The notes under the pieces are model-generated. The model did not search any database, was not told where the DNA came from, and saw nothing but the letters and a program-made list of their open reading frames with translations. This document shows, piece after piece, positions 8,091 to 16,041 of a DNA stretch of 35,517 nt. Source of the DNA: Thiofilum sp039797965 (GTDB lineage: Bacteria; Pseudomonadota; Gammaproteobacteria; Thiotrichales; Thiotrichaceae). Where the stretch lies: the NCBI GenBank assembly GCA_039797965.1, contig JBDKGX010000019.1, positions 1-35,517 of the forward strand. The letters run 5' to 3'. The position numbers were made by a program, and so were the translations under genes. Position 1 is the first letter of the stretch. Each line of letters opens with the position of its first letter.

Positions 8091-8816
8091 CTATTTCACC
8101 GCAATAAAGGAGCTAAAGCTCAAACATTGAAACCATTGATACACCTGCTGAAACCCAATAGCTTGCAAGCGCTCAATATGCGAAGTACTCGTATCAGGCA
8201 TTAAAACATGCTCCAAGGCAGTCCGTTTTTGACTGATCTCTAATTCGGAATAGCCATTAGCCCGTTTAAAAGCCATGTATAAATCCGTTAAAAACGTCTG
8301 TTCACTTTCCGCCGCAAACTTGAGCTTTTCTGATAGTACTAACACTCCATTGGGGACTAAGGCTTGGTACAAACGCTCTAATAGTACTTGGCGATCTTGT
8401 GGCGGCAAAAACTGCAACGTAAAATTAAGTACTATGACTGAAGCTGGCTCAAACTGAAGCTCTCTAATATCCGCACACAGTACTTGCACAGGTTGGCGGG
8501 GCAAATGACGTTGCAGTACTTTTTCACAACGCGTCACCATCGCGGGCGAATTATCCACCCCGACAAATTGCACCTTCTCGGCTTGAGTACGGGACGCCAG
8601 TGCTAAAGTGGCGGCTCCTAACGAACAACCCAAATCATAAACGTGAGTATTAGGCTGAATAAACTCCTGCCCCATAACCCCCAGTTGCGTCAAAATCGTT
8701 TCATAACCTGGCACGGAGCGGCGAATCATATCGGGAAAGACATCAGCTACCGCTTCGTTAAAGGTAAAATCAACAACTTGTGGTAAAGGTTGGGCATAGA
8801 CTTGGTCGCGGCTCAT
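8091..8816 (-). CDS. cmoA: Carboxy-S-adenosyl-L-methionine synthase CmoA
   Basis: CmoA converts S-adenosylmethionine and prephenate to carboxy-SAM, the donor used by CmoB. The 241 residues match the family length (E. coli 247). The SAM-binding motif is VYDLGCSLGAATLALASR (59-76), preceded by the typical N-terminal FNEAVADVFPDMIRRSVPGY. The ATG overlaps the SDR gene stop by 4 nt (ATGA) and has an AGGTAA SD. cmoB follows without a gap, so SDR-cmoA-cmoB is a coupled unit. Six AGTACT copies are present, mostly coding Val-Leu. Confidence 0.96.
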   Translation of the reverse strand: MSRDQVYAQPLPQVVDFTFNEAVADVFPDMIRRSVPGYETILTQLGVMGQEFIQPNTHVYDLGCSLGAATLALASRTQAEKVQFVGVDNSPAMVTRCEKVLQRHLPRQPVQVLCADIRELQFEPASVIVLNFTLQFLPPQDRQVLLERLYQALVPNGVLVLSEKLKFAAESEQTFLTDLYMAFKRANGYSELEISQKRTALEHVLMPDTSTSHIERLQAIGFQQVYQWFQCLSFSSFIAVK

Positions 8817-9598
8817 GCCTGATTACCTGCCCATAGGGTATCAGCCGACAAACGCCCTAAATCCAAGTACTCACCTGTACGACGACCTGCATCAGGGCTC
8901 ATAAAGTATAAATAAGGGCCTACAATATTTTCAGGGCGTACTAAGGCGTTTTGATTTTCACCTGGGTAATGCATAGTGCGCAATGAAGTACGCACAGGCC
9001 CTGTATTAATTTTATTCACGCGAATAAAGTGGGGAGGTGTATCGTACTCAGTCATAACCAAATCTGCCAAGGTATCCAATGCCGCTTTAGATACTCCATA
9101 ACCACCGTAATAGGGCTTATTGGTGGCATCGCTAGAAATAATAATTGCCGCATCAGGAGACTCTTCTAATAAAGGTAGGCAATTTTTGAGAATCAAAAAG
9201 TTAGCATGGAGATTAATGGTGATCATTTGCGACCATAAATCTACATCATGCAGTTTAATGGGCATAAAGGCGGCTAACCATGCTGCATTCAGTACTAAAC
9301 CATCCAAACGCCCAAAATTTTCGGTAATTTTCTCAGCTAACAAGGCGTAATCATCTTGATTAGCTTTTTCTAAATCTAAGGGATAAATCGCTGGCTCTGG
9401 ATAGCCTGCGTCAACGATTTTATCGTAGGTCACTTCTAAGGCAGGGACATTTTTATCCAATAAAACCACAGTTGCCCCAAAACGCGCATAAGCCACCGCG
9501 ACCGCATGACCAATTCCACTCGCAGCACCCGTTACTAAAATCACTCGATCCTGCAATACGGGGCTAGCAGGTACATAATTGAGCAGTTCTTGAGACAT
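8813..9598 (-). CDS. Short-chain dehydrogenase/reductase, YciK-like
   Basis: This 261-residue protein is an NAD(P)-dependent SDR. The cofactor motif TGAASGIG is at 23-30, NAA at 104-106, and the catalytic YxxxK is Y167-K171, with serines 155-156 about 12 residues upstream. The overall layout resembles E. coli YciK, whose substrate is unknown. The ATG has SD GGAG at 5 nt. It overlaps cmoA (ATGA) and so is the first gene of the cmo operon. Overlap suggests co-expression but does not prove a role in tRNA modification. Confidence 0.85.
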   Translation of the reverse strand: MSQELLNYVPASPVLQDRVILVTGAASGIGHAVAVAYARFGATVVLLDKNVPALEVTYDKIVDAGYPEPAIYPLDLEKANQDDYALLAEKITENFGRLDGLVLNAAWLAAFMPIKLHDVDLWSQMITINLHANFLILKNCLPLLEESPDAAIIISSDATNKPYYGGYGVSKAALDTLADLVMTEYDTPPHFIRVNKINTGPVRTSLRTMHYPGENQNALVRPENIVGPYLYFMSPDAGRRTGEYLDLGRLSADTLWAGNQA

Positions 9599-9838
9599 AC
9601 AAACTCCGCAAAGGCTTAAGCTCTAAAGGGGCAGTATTTTAGCGCCAAAGCAGCGTCTATTGCTACCTCGTAGCCTAGCCCTTTCTAGACAGTCTATTGA
9701 CAGTCGCTTGCCTTTCCATAACCAGTCGCCGCAAGTACTCCCCTCACATTTAGTCGAGAGTAGGTTTACATTTATCTGATATCCCAATTAGAGCAAATAG
9801 CTCAAGTACTCAGTAACCCTCAAAAAGAGTGTTGGATT

Positions 9839-10001
9839 ATGCGTCGTCGCAGCTAAGAGTTAGATAGTTTATTTAGCGATTATGGTTTTAATAAATAAGC
9901 AATGCAGATCGATAATGGGGAAATATTAACAGTGCCACTTGCACAATTACTTAAAGTTAAAATAAATAGTGAGAGAAACTATCCTTATTTCCCTCACTAA
10001 G
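9839..10001 (+). pseudogene. Possible remnant of a DUF2442-like small protein
   Basis: One plus-strand frame, interrupted by stops at 9854 and 9896, ends with a 32-residue stretch from an ATG at 9902 that contains DNGEILTVPLAQLL. This resembles the core of DUF2442 proteins (an acidic-Gly turn followed by a VPL motif), which are often encoded in toxin-antitoxin-like pairs. The usual C-terminal part is missing. The match is short and from memory, so this is a weak call. Confidence 0.2.
9969..9999 (-). terminator. Hairpin after the cytochrome gene
   Basis: AGTGAG-GAAA and TTTC-CTCACT pair, with one mismatch, around a 9-nt loop. On the minus strand the stem is followed by ATTTATTTT. It sits 27 nt after the cytochrome stop and is a plausible intrinsic terminator. 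Confidence 0.6.
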
Positions 10002-10025
10002 CTGCTAATGAACAAGCTAGGTAAA

Positions 10026-10691
10026 TTACAGTGTTAGAATCCATGCCGCGATTTTTTCGGCATCTTCAGCTTTTAAAGCTGGATTAGGCGGCATAAAACG
10101 CATGTTTACATTATCCCAATGCTCAGTACGACTAATGGTGCCATTGAGCATTGCATCAACCATCAATTTTTTACCCTCAGGATTAGACTTATATTTTTCT
10201 GCTACCTGTTTATAGGTTGGAGCTAACGGCAAATAGTGGGTATCTTGTTGTTTATCCACACCGTGACACACCATACAACCACTTTGCGCTGCCAGTGCGA
10301 GCATACCTTCATGACTTACTACTTCCTCAGTCACTGCATCAGGCTTGATACTTAATACCCATTGAGCTAACTGTTGAGCTTCTTCTTGAGTCACATTGAC
10401 ATTAGGCGGCATAAAACGCATATTCACCTTACCTTCCCAATGTTGTGGTCCTGCAACTGTACCCTTCACAATACGATCCGCTAATTGCTCAGCCGTCATC
10501 GAGCCATCTTTGTAGCGTGCAGCAATATCGGCGTAGGCCGGCGCCAGTGGAATGGCAGGTCCACCTTTATGTTGCATCGAATGGCAAATAAAACAGCCTT
10601 TACCAGTGGCTTTCTCTAACATGGGGTCAGCCTGCACTGACAGGATACTCAAGCTTAATAGTCCAAATAGCGCTACTGAAAGTACTTTCAT
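10026..10691 (-). CDS. Secreted tandem (diheme) class I cytochrome c
   Basis: From the chosen ATG the protein has 221 residues. A signal peptide (about 1-21, ending in SVQA) is followed by two homologous cytochrome domains. Each has a CxxCH heme site (CFICH at 33-37, CMVCH at 139-143) and an identical distal segment MRFMPPN (91-97 and 197-203), which supplies the likely methionine ligand. It should be a periplasmic electron carrier; its partners are unknown, and no oxidase or sulfur-oxidation gene is adjacent. The frame also opens at GTG 10700, but GAGG lies 8 nt before the ATG at 10691 and overlaps that GTG, so the ATG is preferred. The internal repeat suggests gene duplication and fusion. 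Confidence 0.88.
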   Translation of the reverse strand: MKVLSVALFGLLSLSILSVQADPMLEKATGKGCFICHSMQHKGGPAIPLAPAYADIAARYKDGSMTAEQLADRIVKGTVAGPQHWEGKVNMRFMPPNVNVTQEEAQQLAQWVLSIKPDAVTEEVVSHEGMLALAAQSGCMVCHGVDKQQDTHYLPLAPTYKQVAEKYKSNPEGKKLMVDAMLNGTISRTEHWDNVNMRFMPPNPALKAEDAEKIAAWILTL

Positions 10692-10815
10692 TCTGTTCAC
10701 CTCAAAAACTAGAAACGATATTTTCCATACATTTTACAGGTGATAGGTTGGTAAATCGTTGCCGATAACCTAGTACTAAACTGGGTTTAATAAAGGGGCA
10801 GTTAAGAGGTAAGTT

Positions 10816-10842
10816 TCTCACTAAGCACTTGGCTTAGTGAGA
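10816..10842. terminator. Perfect 10-bp hairpin 3' of the large secreted protein gene
   Basis: TCTCACTAAG and CTTAGTGAGA enclose a 7-nt loop, about 25 nt after the stop of the 999-residue protein gene. No T-run follows on the minus strand, so it may be a weak terminator or an mRNA 3' end protector. An AGTACT copy overlaps the outer end of the stem. Confidence 0.5.
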
Positions 10843-10865
10843 GTACTTGTTAGACGAGCAAATAG

Positions 10866-13865
10866 TTATTTAGTGGGAATAGAGCCGGATACTACGTAGT
10901 TGCTTATGTGTCGAGTATTGTCAGGATAAATCAATATATTACCAATAATCAGGTTCACATCATTCGTTGGGCCTGATAGCAAGGTATAACCATTCATGTC
11001 GATATCATAATTACTATAGCCAGCCATAACATAATTAGTATTGAACCAAGTATTTTCTTTAGCTAACAGTACAGCTCCTAGCATGGTCACAGGGTCATTA
11101 TTTGGGCCATTACCGATCACATTATTACTAAGGTTGGCATCACCCCCCCATAGTACACTAGCCTCTTCGTAATTAAGTCGAGCTTTAGCGCCGCCAAATG
11201 TAGCAACTTTAGGGTCAGTAAAATCCACTACTACATCATTCGGAATGCTTAAATCTAACGCCTTATCAGTCATGACGCCTAGATGATTACGGTGCCTCAC
11301 CGCAACATAGTACTTAACGCTATCAATATCTTTAAAGATCAATACTGAACTATTGGTAGCCGGATCAACAATATTACCATCACGTGTTAGTAATGCCGCT
11401 TGTCTTGCTACTATACGCTCTGGATTATTGGGGTGGTGTAACTCTACTAATACCCAATCCACTACTGCATTATTGCCTACTATGCTCAGACGTTGATTTG
11501 TGACGGTTTCTTTGCCCTTGTAGTTGACAGCATTATAGGTATAGGGTTGGGTTAGAGGAATGGTTTTGAGGCTCCGTAAAGTATCATCCATTAACAAAGT
11601 ACTGCGATCTAATACGGCTTGTAAAAAGACTTTAGTGCGAACCTGACCATCCTCAATCACATTCTTCACTTGTATGAGTAGTAATTGTCTATCTGTACCA
11701 CCATTATTATCTGAAGCTTCTACATTGACCTCGTACACATTATCAGTATTAGCATCACTAGGCTCTTCGAAATTGGGCGCTTTAGTAAAGGTTAATACTC
11801 CAGAAACTGCATTGATATTAAACAGGGCTTGATCAGCTCCACCCACCATTTTAAAGGTTATTTTGTCGGACTCAGGATCGGTGGCTGTTACGGTAGTAAC
11901 ATCTACTTGGTTTTCGTTGACGGCAATACTGGCTTGATCACCACCACCATTACTCGTAATCGTAGGAGGCTCATTAACATTTGTTACCGTTATGGTAAGC
12001 GCTTGAGTATCCACACCCCCTCGGCTATCCGTTGCAGTTATCGTGAGGATATAGGTGTTATTCGCATCGGAGTCTGTAGGAGTAGAGTAATTAGGGGCGC
12101 TCACCCATTCCAATACTCCAGTCACTGCATTAATAGTAAATTTTGTAGCATCTACACCGCTAATACTAAAACTAATCGCATCACTATTAGCGTCCGTCGC
12201 CGTTACTGTAGTTACTGCTGTTTGCTTTTCAGGCAAACTCATAGCAGCGGTTGTACTACCACCGTTACTAGTAATAACAGGAGGGATATTTGTAATGGTA
12301 ATGCGGTAGTCCTCTACTTCTCCCGAAGCCGCATCACCACTGGGTACTCTACATTCATTAGTACCGCTACAAACTCTAAATCGAGCAAAACTGGAACCTA
12401 CCACTGCTGTGCTAGGAGTATTAATAGTAAAAGTACTAGTACCTATGGCTACTGAGCGATCACTTAATACCTGCTCACCACTGTCATTGAAATCACCATC
12501 ACGATTCCAATCAATCCATGCATTTAAATTTCCACTGGCTGACTGAATATTGGCGCTCAATGTAGTCGTGATATTAGGATTAAAGGTACTAGGCAGAGTA
12601 ATACCATCTTCGTCATCACTGGCATTACTATCATCCCCATCAGCTGCAGTACTACTTAATGCCGTTAAATCCTGATCAACACTATTACCCAAACGTATTC
12701 CGGTAGTATTGTGCGTAGCCACTCCATAAGAGCTAGGTGCATCCGAACTATCAGGATTATAAGCAGCAATAGTAAAGGAACCACCCCAACCACTCATCGC
12801 CACCACACTACTCGGCGCACTAGACTGTAAAGTGTAACTACTCACTAAGCCATTACGAAACTGTGCAGTATAACTTAAACCGTCAGGTTCAGAATTACTT
12901 GTTCCGAAAGCAGTATCAAAGCGCCCATTACTATTAGTGGTAGTTAAGGTATGGATAGCGTTGTAACCTGCCATAGTATTAAAGCCCCCCTTGCTTGAGG
13001 GGTATCCCACATTAGACAACCCTAACACAACAAAACCATCATTAGCATTCGTTGGCATATCCCCCACATCATAGCTTGCAGGGCTAATAGTATAATCTCC
13101 GGCTATAGCAAAACTGCTGCTACCAGAGTTAACAATTGAAATACTACTACGTACGATGCCTTTGTCATGCTGCTGAGCATTTGCAAATACATAAGCCGTT
13201 AAAATAGCATCATCCCCAGCCCCTCTGGGGGTTGTTATATTCGGTAAAGTGATATTAATGGTTCCACTAGCTGCACCATTAAGTACTTGGCTAATTTCTG
13301 ACTCATAAAAAGCTATAAAATAACTTTCCATCGAATAGTAAGTTGTATTGGCAATCTCTACCCCATTTGATGAGGCATGTGCTCGAAAGTTAGCAAAACG
13401 TAAATCACCACTAGGACTGCCACCTACTACTAAAGCATTGCGCTTACTAATAGTTTTAAAAGCACTTTGTAATTGTGCAGTCACTTGAACCGTTCCAGCT
13501 GCTAATGAACCTGTTTCTAGCGCAAAATTATCGGCTAAATCGCCCGTGCTTCCCATATTCGTATTAGTACAGTTATCAGTACTTTTATCACAATGATCCC
13601 GCTCAAAATTAGCGGTCACTAGTAATATGCGATTTTTACCTGCAGGAATCGTTAAATTGGTAATCGAGGGGTTACCTGTCACTCCTGCACCTTTTGCGAT
13701 GCCAGAACCTGAGGCTAACAGTTGGACAGGTTCAGCTAGAGCGACAGAGTGAACACTTAATAGATTCGCCATTAAAACTAGTAGATATAAAATAATATAC
13801 CTAAGTGGGGTAGCAATTTTCACCGATAGGCGTTGGATGAGGCTAGTACTCTTATTGTTATACAT
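10866..13865 (-). CDS. Large secreted protein with GEVED, cadherin-like and dockerin-like parts
   Basis: This 999-residue protein begins with a long signal sequence (hydrophobic core about 22-44, ending ALA). Residues 45-410 are Ser/Thr/Gly-rich and unrecognised, with a Cys pair (RDHCDKSTDNC). A GEVED domain follows (about 415-525: DEDG, WIDWNRDGDFND and SGEVEDYRI, with a Cys pair between). Two cadherin-like repeats (about 528-627 and 630-735) each begin ITSNGG and contain TVTATD. From about 741 comes a domain (KVFLQ, then VDWVLVEL, then YYVAVRHRNHLGVMT) that I associate with secreted proteins of Bacteroidetes. The end (about 905-990) holds calcium-loop-like GDANLSNN and YDIDMNGYT. It is probably an extracellular or surface adhesin-like protein; the exact role is unknown. 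A 13-bp palindrome (CCTAATAATTAGG, 13877-13889) lies just upstream. Confidence 0.8.
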   Translation of the reverse strand: MYNNKSTSLIQRLSVKIATPLRYIILYLLVLMANLLSVHSVALAEPVQLLASGSGIAKGAGVTGNPSITNLTIPAGKNRILLVTANFERDHCDKSTDNCTNTNMGSTGDLADNFALETGSLAAGTVQVTAQLQSAFKTISKRNALVVGGSPSGDLRFANFRAHASSNGVEIANTTYYSMESYFIAFYESEISQVLNGAASGTINITLPNITTPRGAGDDAILTAYVFANAQQHDKGIVRSSISIVNSGSSSFAIAGDYTISPASYDVGDMPTNANDGFVVLGLSNVGYPSSKGGFNTMAGYNAIHTLTTTNSNGRFDTAFGTSNSEPDGLSYTAQFRNGLVSSYTLQSSAPSSVVAMSGWGGSFTIAAYNPDSSDAPSSYGVATHNTTGIRLGNSVDQDLTALSSTAADGDDSNASDDEDGITLPSTFNPNITTTLSANIQSASGNLNAWIDWNRDGDFNDSGEQVLSDRSVAIGTSTFTINTPSTAVVGSSFARFRVCSGTNECRVPSGDAASGEVEDYRITITNIPPVITSNGGSTTAAMSLPEKQTAVTTVTATDANSDAISFSISGVDATKFTINAVTGVLEWVSAPNYSTPTDSDANNTYILTITATDSRGGVDTQALTITVTNVNEPPTITSNGGGDQASIAVNENQVDVTTVTATDPESDKITFKMVGGADQALFNINAVSGVLTFTKAPNFEEPSDANTDNVYEVNVEASDNNGGTDRQLLLIQVKNVIEDGQVRTKVFLQAVLDRSTLLMDDTLRSLKTIPLTQPYTYNAVNYKGKETVTNQRLSIVGNNAVVDWVLVELHHPNNPERIVARQAALLTRDGNIVDPATNSSVLIFKDIDSVKYYVAVRHRNHLGVMTDKALDLSIPNDVVVDFTDPKVATFGGAKARLNYEEASVLWGGDANLSNNVIGNGPNNDPVTMLGAVLLAKENTWFNTNYVMAGYSNYDIDMNGYTLLSGPTNDVNLIIGNILIYPDNTRHISNYVVSGSIPTK

Positions 13866-14092
13866 AAGCTTATTGGCCTAATAATTAGGTTATAGTTATT
13901 CATGATATATGCTCAACTAACACTCAAGAGCATTTTTACAGTTTTTATAATTGATAGTAATTAGTTGAATTCAAATTAAATTTATCGTTAATAAACTATT
14001 ACTTCAATGATCGTCTTTAACTAAAAAATATGATCAGAAAATCATATCATAAGTATTTTTTATTAATTTATTTTTTTGATTATATGTAACAT

Positions 14093-14128
14093 AATCAGAC
14101 GAGCGCTATTGTGCTTGTCTGATTTTTT
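14093..14128 (+). terminator. Terminator-like hairpin, T-run on the plus strand
   Basis: AATCAGAC-GAGC and GCTT-GTCTGATT pair around an 8-nt loop and are followed by TTTT on the plus strand. Both flanking genes are on the minus strand. The stem could serve the MotB-like gene, which ends 7 nt away, but the T-run then points the wrong way. Confidence 0.55.
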
Positions 14129-14134
14129 CGCACT

Positions 14135-15037
14135 TTATGGAGCAACAGATTCTACAGCGGGAGCATCTTGATAATAGTAGTCGTATTTATTGAGCATATC
14201 TCTAGTGAAGCGCCATGCTTCGTTATAAGACAAACCACTACTCTCAGGAATAATAATCTTCACATATAAATCGGTTTTGTACTGCTCTTTCAAAGTACTT
14301 AATTCACTATTTAATGTGGCACTATCTACTGAACGATAAGCAAACTCACCGGGCTTGCGAACTTGATACCCACCTTTTTGATACACTACTTCAACCACTT
14401 GCTTATTTTTAGGTGAGCGAGCGGGTCGTAATAGCTTTTGGTACTTTTGATCTAGCTCATCAAGCTCACCCTGCAATTTGCTTAAAGCAGCAGTAGAGTT
14501 AGATTTTAAAGTTTCAGTCTCGCCTGTTAAGCGTTGCACTTCAGCTTCTAGCTCAGTCGTTCGAGCTTGACGCTGTTCCAATTGAGTTTGTAAGTCCTTA
14601 CTAGTAGTCAATGCTGCACTTAACTCTTGCTCTAAAGTTTGGGTACGTTGAGCAACGGCTGCTAATTGGGTTTGCCCAGCCTGTGCAGAGGTTTGAGCAT
14701 TTTGCAGGGCTTGACGAGCATTATCTAACTCTTGATTCAATGTCTCACTTTTAGCACGACTACGTAGTAACTCATATTCGACAGAAGCCGCCCGATTTTT
14801 AAAGTACTCGACTTGCTCTTCTAAGGTAGCGTTTGTTTTTAATTGCTCTTCAGCTAATTGTGAGGCTTGTTGCTCGGCTTTAATGCTCGTGCGTAACTGC
14901 GTCACTAAGCGGGTATTGCTCAGTACCACTGTCAACGTAATGAGCAAAAATACCATCGTCACTACCATCATAATGTCACTAAACGATGGCCAGAAACTTT
15001 CCTCATGATCATCATGAGTTTCTCGCCCCCAACTCAT
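14135..15037 (-). CDS. MotB/ExbD-like membrane protein with long periplasmic coiled coil
   Basis: The 300-residue protein has one N-terminal transmembrane helix (about 22-40) preceded by FWPSFSD. D21 sits where MotB, ZorB and ExbD carry their ion-binding aspartate. Residues 45-205 form an uninterrupted, Gln/Glu/Leu-rich coiled coil. The C-terminal 90 residues end in a segment (YVKIIIPESSGLSYNEAWRF, 258-277) similar in pattern to the ExbD/TolR periplasmic domain. No OmpA peptidoglycan-binding motif is present, so it is not a flagellar MotB. The ATG overlaps the MotA-like stop (ATGA) with a GGAG SD, indicating a stoichiometric pair. The cellular role is not known. Confidence 0.75.
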   Translation of the reverse strand: MSWGRETHDDHEESFWPSFSDIMMVVTMVFLLITLTVVLSNTRLVTQLRTSIKAEQQASQLAEEQLKTNATLEEQVEYFKNRAASVEYELLRSRAKSETLNQELDNARQALQNAQTSAQAGQTQLAAVAQRTQTLEQELSAALTTSKDLQTQLEQRQARTTELEAEVQRLTGETETLKSNSTAALSKLQGELDELDQKYQKLLRPARSPKNKQVVEVVYQKGGYQVRKPGEFAYRSVDSATLNSELSTLKEQYKTDLYVKIIIPESSGLSYNEAWRFTRDMLNKYDYYYQDAPAVESVAP

Positions 15038-16041
15038 CGTTTTACTCCGTGTACTAGTGGCTCAGTGGGCACTAATTTGGGTTCTAATTTAGTACGATCA
15101 GGGGGAGTACTGACCGCAGGCGGTAAGCGGAAACCTTCTCTTAAAGTTTCACGAATATCTTGGATGGTATAAGAACTATTTTGAACACCATGATGCAGAT
15201 CATCCACCGCAACTTGCAAACGCTCGCCCGCTTGTAAAAACCTATCCTGAACACGTGTAACTAGTTCAGCCGCTTGACGCAGCTCTGCCGCTAAAGCCGC
15301 TACATTTTGCACAATAGCGCTTTCGCCTACTTGGAAACGTGGCATGATATAAACCATAGTGACATCCTCCACATTGCTTTGTAGCTCTGTGCGAATATCT
15401 TGCAACCGCAAATTCAAGTAAGAAAATAACGCATAACAGATAATCGCGGTGACCGTAGTACTCAGTGCTGTCGACATACTGTTAATAATCGCCCCCATCG
15501 GAGCGGTATCTTCAGGATGACTAAATAACTGTGCTGCCCCCACTAATGCTAATGATAACGACACTACTGTCCCAAACACCCCTGTGAGAATTAAGGTGTT
15601 ATTTACAAAGCGAATAAAGGTAAATTCGGTCGATAACTTAGCTTGTAGACTCGCTGCCATCGTATTTTGATCTGGCATAGCGTGCTGACGGGCAATAGTT
15701 TGCACCATGTCATAACGCTGTACGATTAAAGCCGAGCGGGGTAATTCATAAGCAGGATTGTCCACACCATCCTGAGCACGTTTGGCAAACTTGCGAATCA
15801 CCCCTTGCTCATGTGCGAAATCAAGTACTAACCAACTCATGCGTAATAAGCCGAATAGAAACAAGGTAATAGTAAAACCATTCAGTAAAATACCAATATC
15901 AATACCTACGGTAGTACTTTGCCCTGTTTTAAAAAAACTCAGTACAGGCTGCCAAAACCATGCAGCTCCCAGTAACCCTAGTCCTAATAGCCCTACGATT
16001 AAAATTAAGGTGGTGTAACAGTGTCGTTGCACAGGTTTCAC
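15034..16041 (-). CDS. MotA/TolQ/ExbB-family proton channel protein
   Basis: This 335-residue inner-membrane protein has four predicted helices (about 11-30, 48-75, 146-170 and 188-210). A cytoplasmic segment lies between helices 2 and 3, with a tail from 215 on. Helix 3 (LTGVFGTVVSLSLALVGAA) and helix 4 (MSTALSTTVTAIICYALF) carry the family pattern of small and Thr residues lining the ion path. With the next gene it should form a 5:2-type ion-driven stator. It starts with GTG, preceded by GGAG at 7 nt, and overlaps the rmuC stop (GTGA). No tonB, tolA, flagellar or gliding genes are nearby. Four AGTACT copies are present. Confidence 0.82.
   Translation of the reverse strand: MKPVQRHCYTTLILIVGLLGLGLLGAAWFWQPVLSFFKTGQSTTVGIDIGILLNGFTITLFLFGLLRMSWLVLDFAHEQGVIRKFAKRAQDGVDNPAYELPRSALIVQRYDMVQTIARQHAMPDQNTMAASLQAKLSTEFTFIRFVNNTLILTGVFGTVVSLSLALVGAAQLFSHPEDTAPMGAIINSMSTALSTTVTAIICYALFSYLNLRLQDIRTELQSNVEDVTMVYIMPRFQVGESAIVQNVAALAAELRQAAELVTRVQDRFLQAGERLQVAVDDLHHGVQNSSYTIQDIRETLREGFRLPPAVSTPPDRTKLEPKLVPTEPLVHGVKR

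Larger units (their letters stand above)
9599..10025. other. 427-nt intergenic region
   Basis: No intact gene is seen. It holds two AGTACT copies (9734, 9805), a possible gene remnant on the plus strand (9839-10001), and a hairpin next to the end of the cytochrome gene (9969-9999). The first 100 nt should include the promoter of the SDR-cmoA-cmoB unit, but no convincing -35/-10 pair was found. Confidence 0.6.

Noticed and set aside
11829..12455. 208-codon open frame on the plus strand
   Set aside because: It is antisense within the large secreted protein gene. Its translation is low-complexity (Ser, Thr, Tyr, Arg) with no SD, and it mirrors Val/Thr-rich codons.
14135..16041. Flagellar stator motA-motB
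   Set aside because: The MotB-like protein lacks the OmpA/peptidoglycan-binding domain, and no flagellar genes are present; long coiled coil and ExbD-like end point elsewhere.
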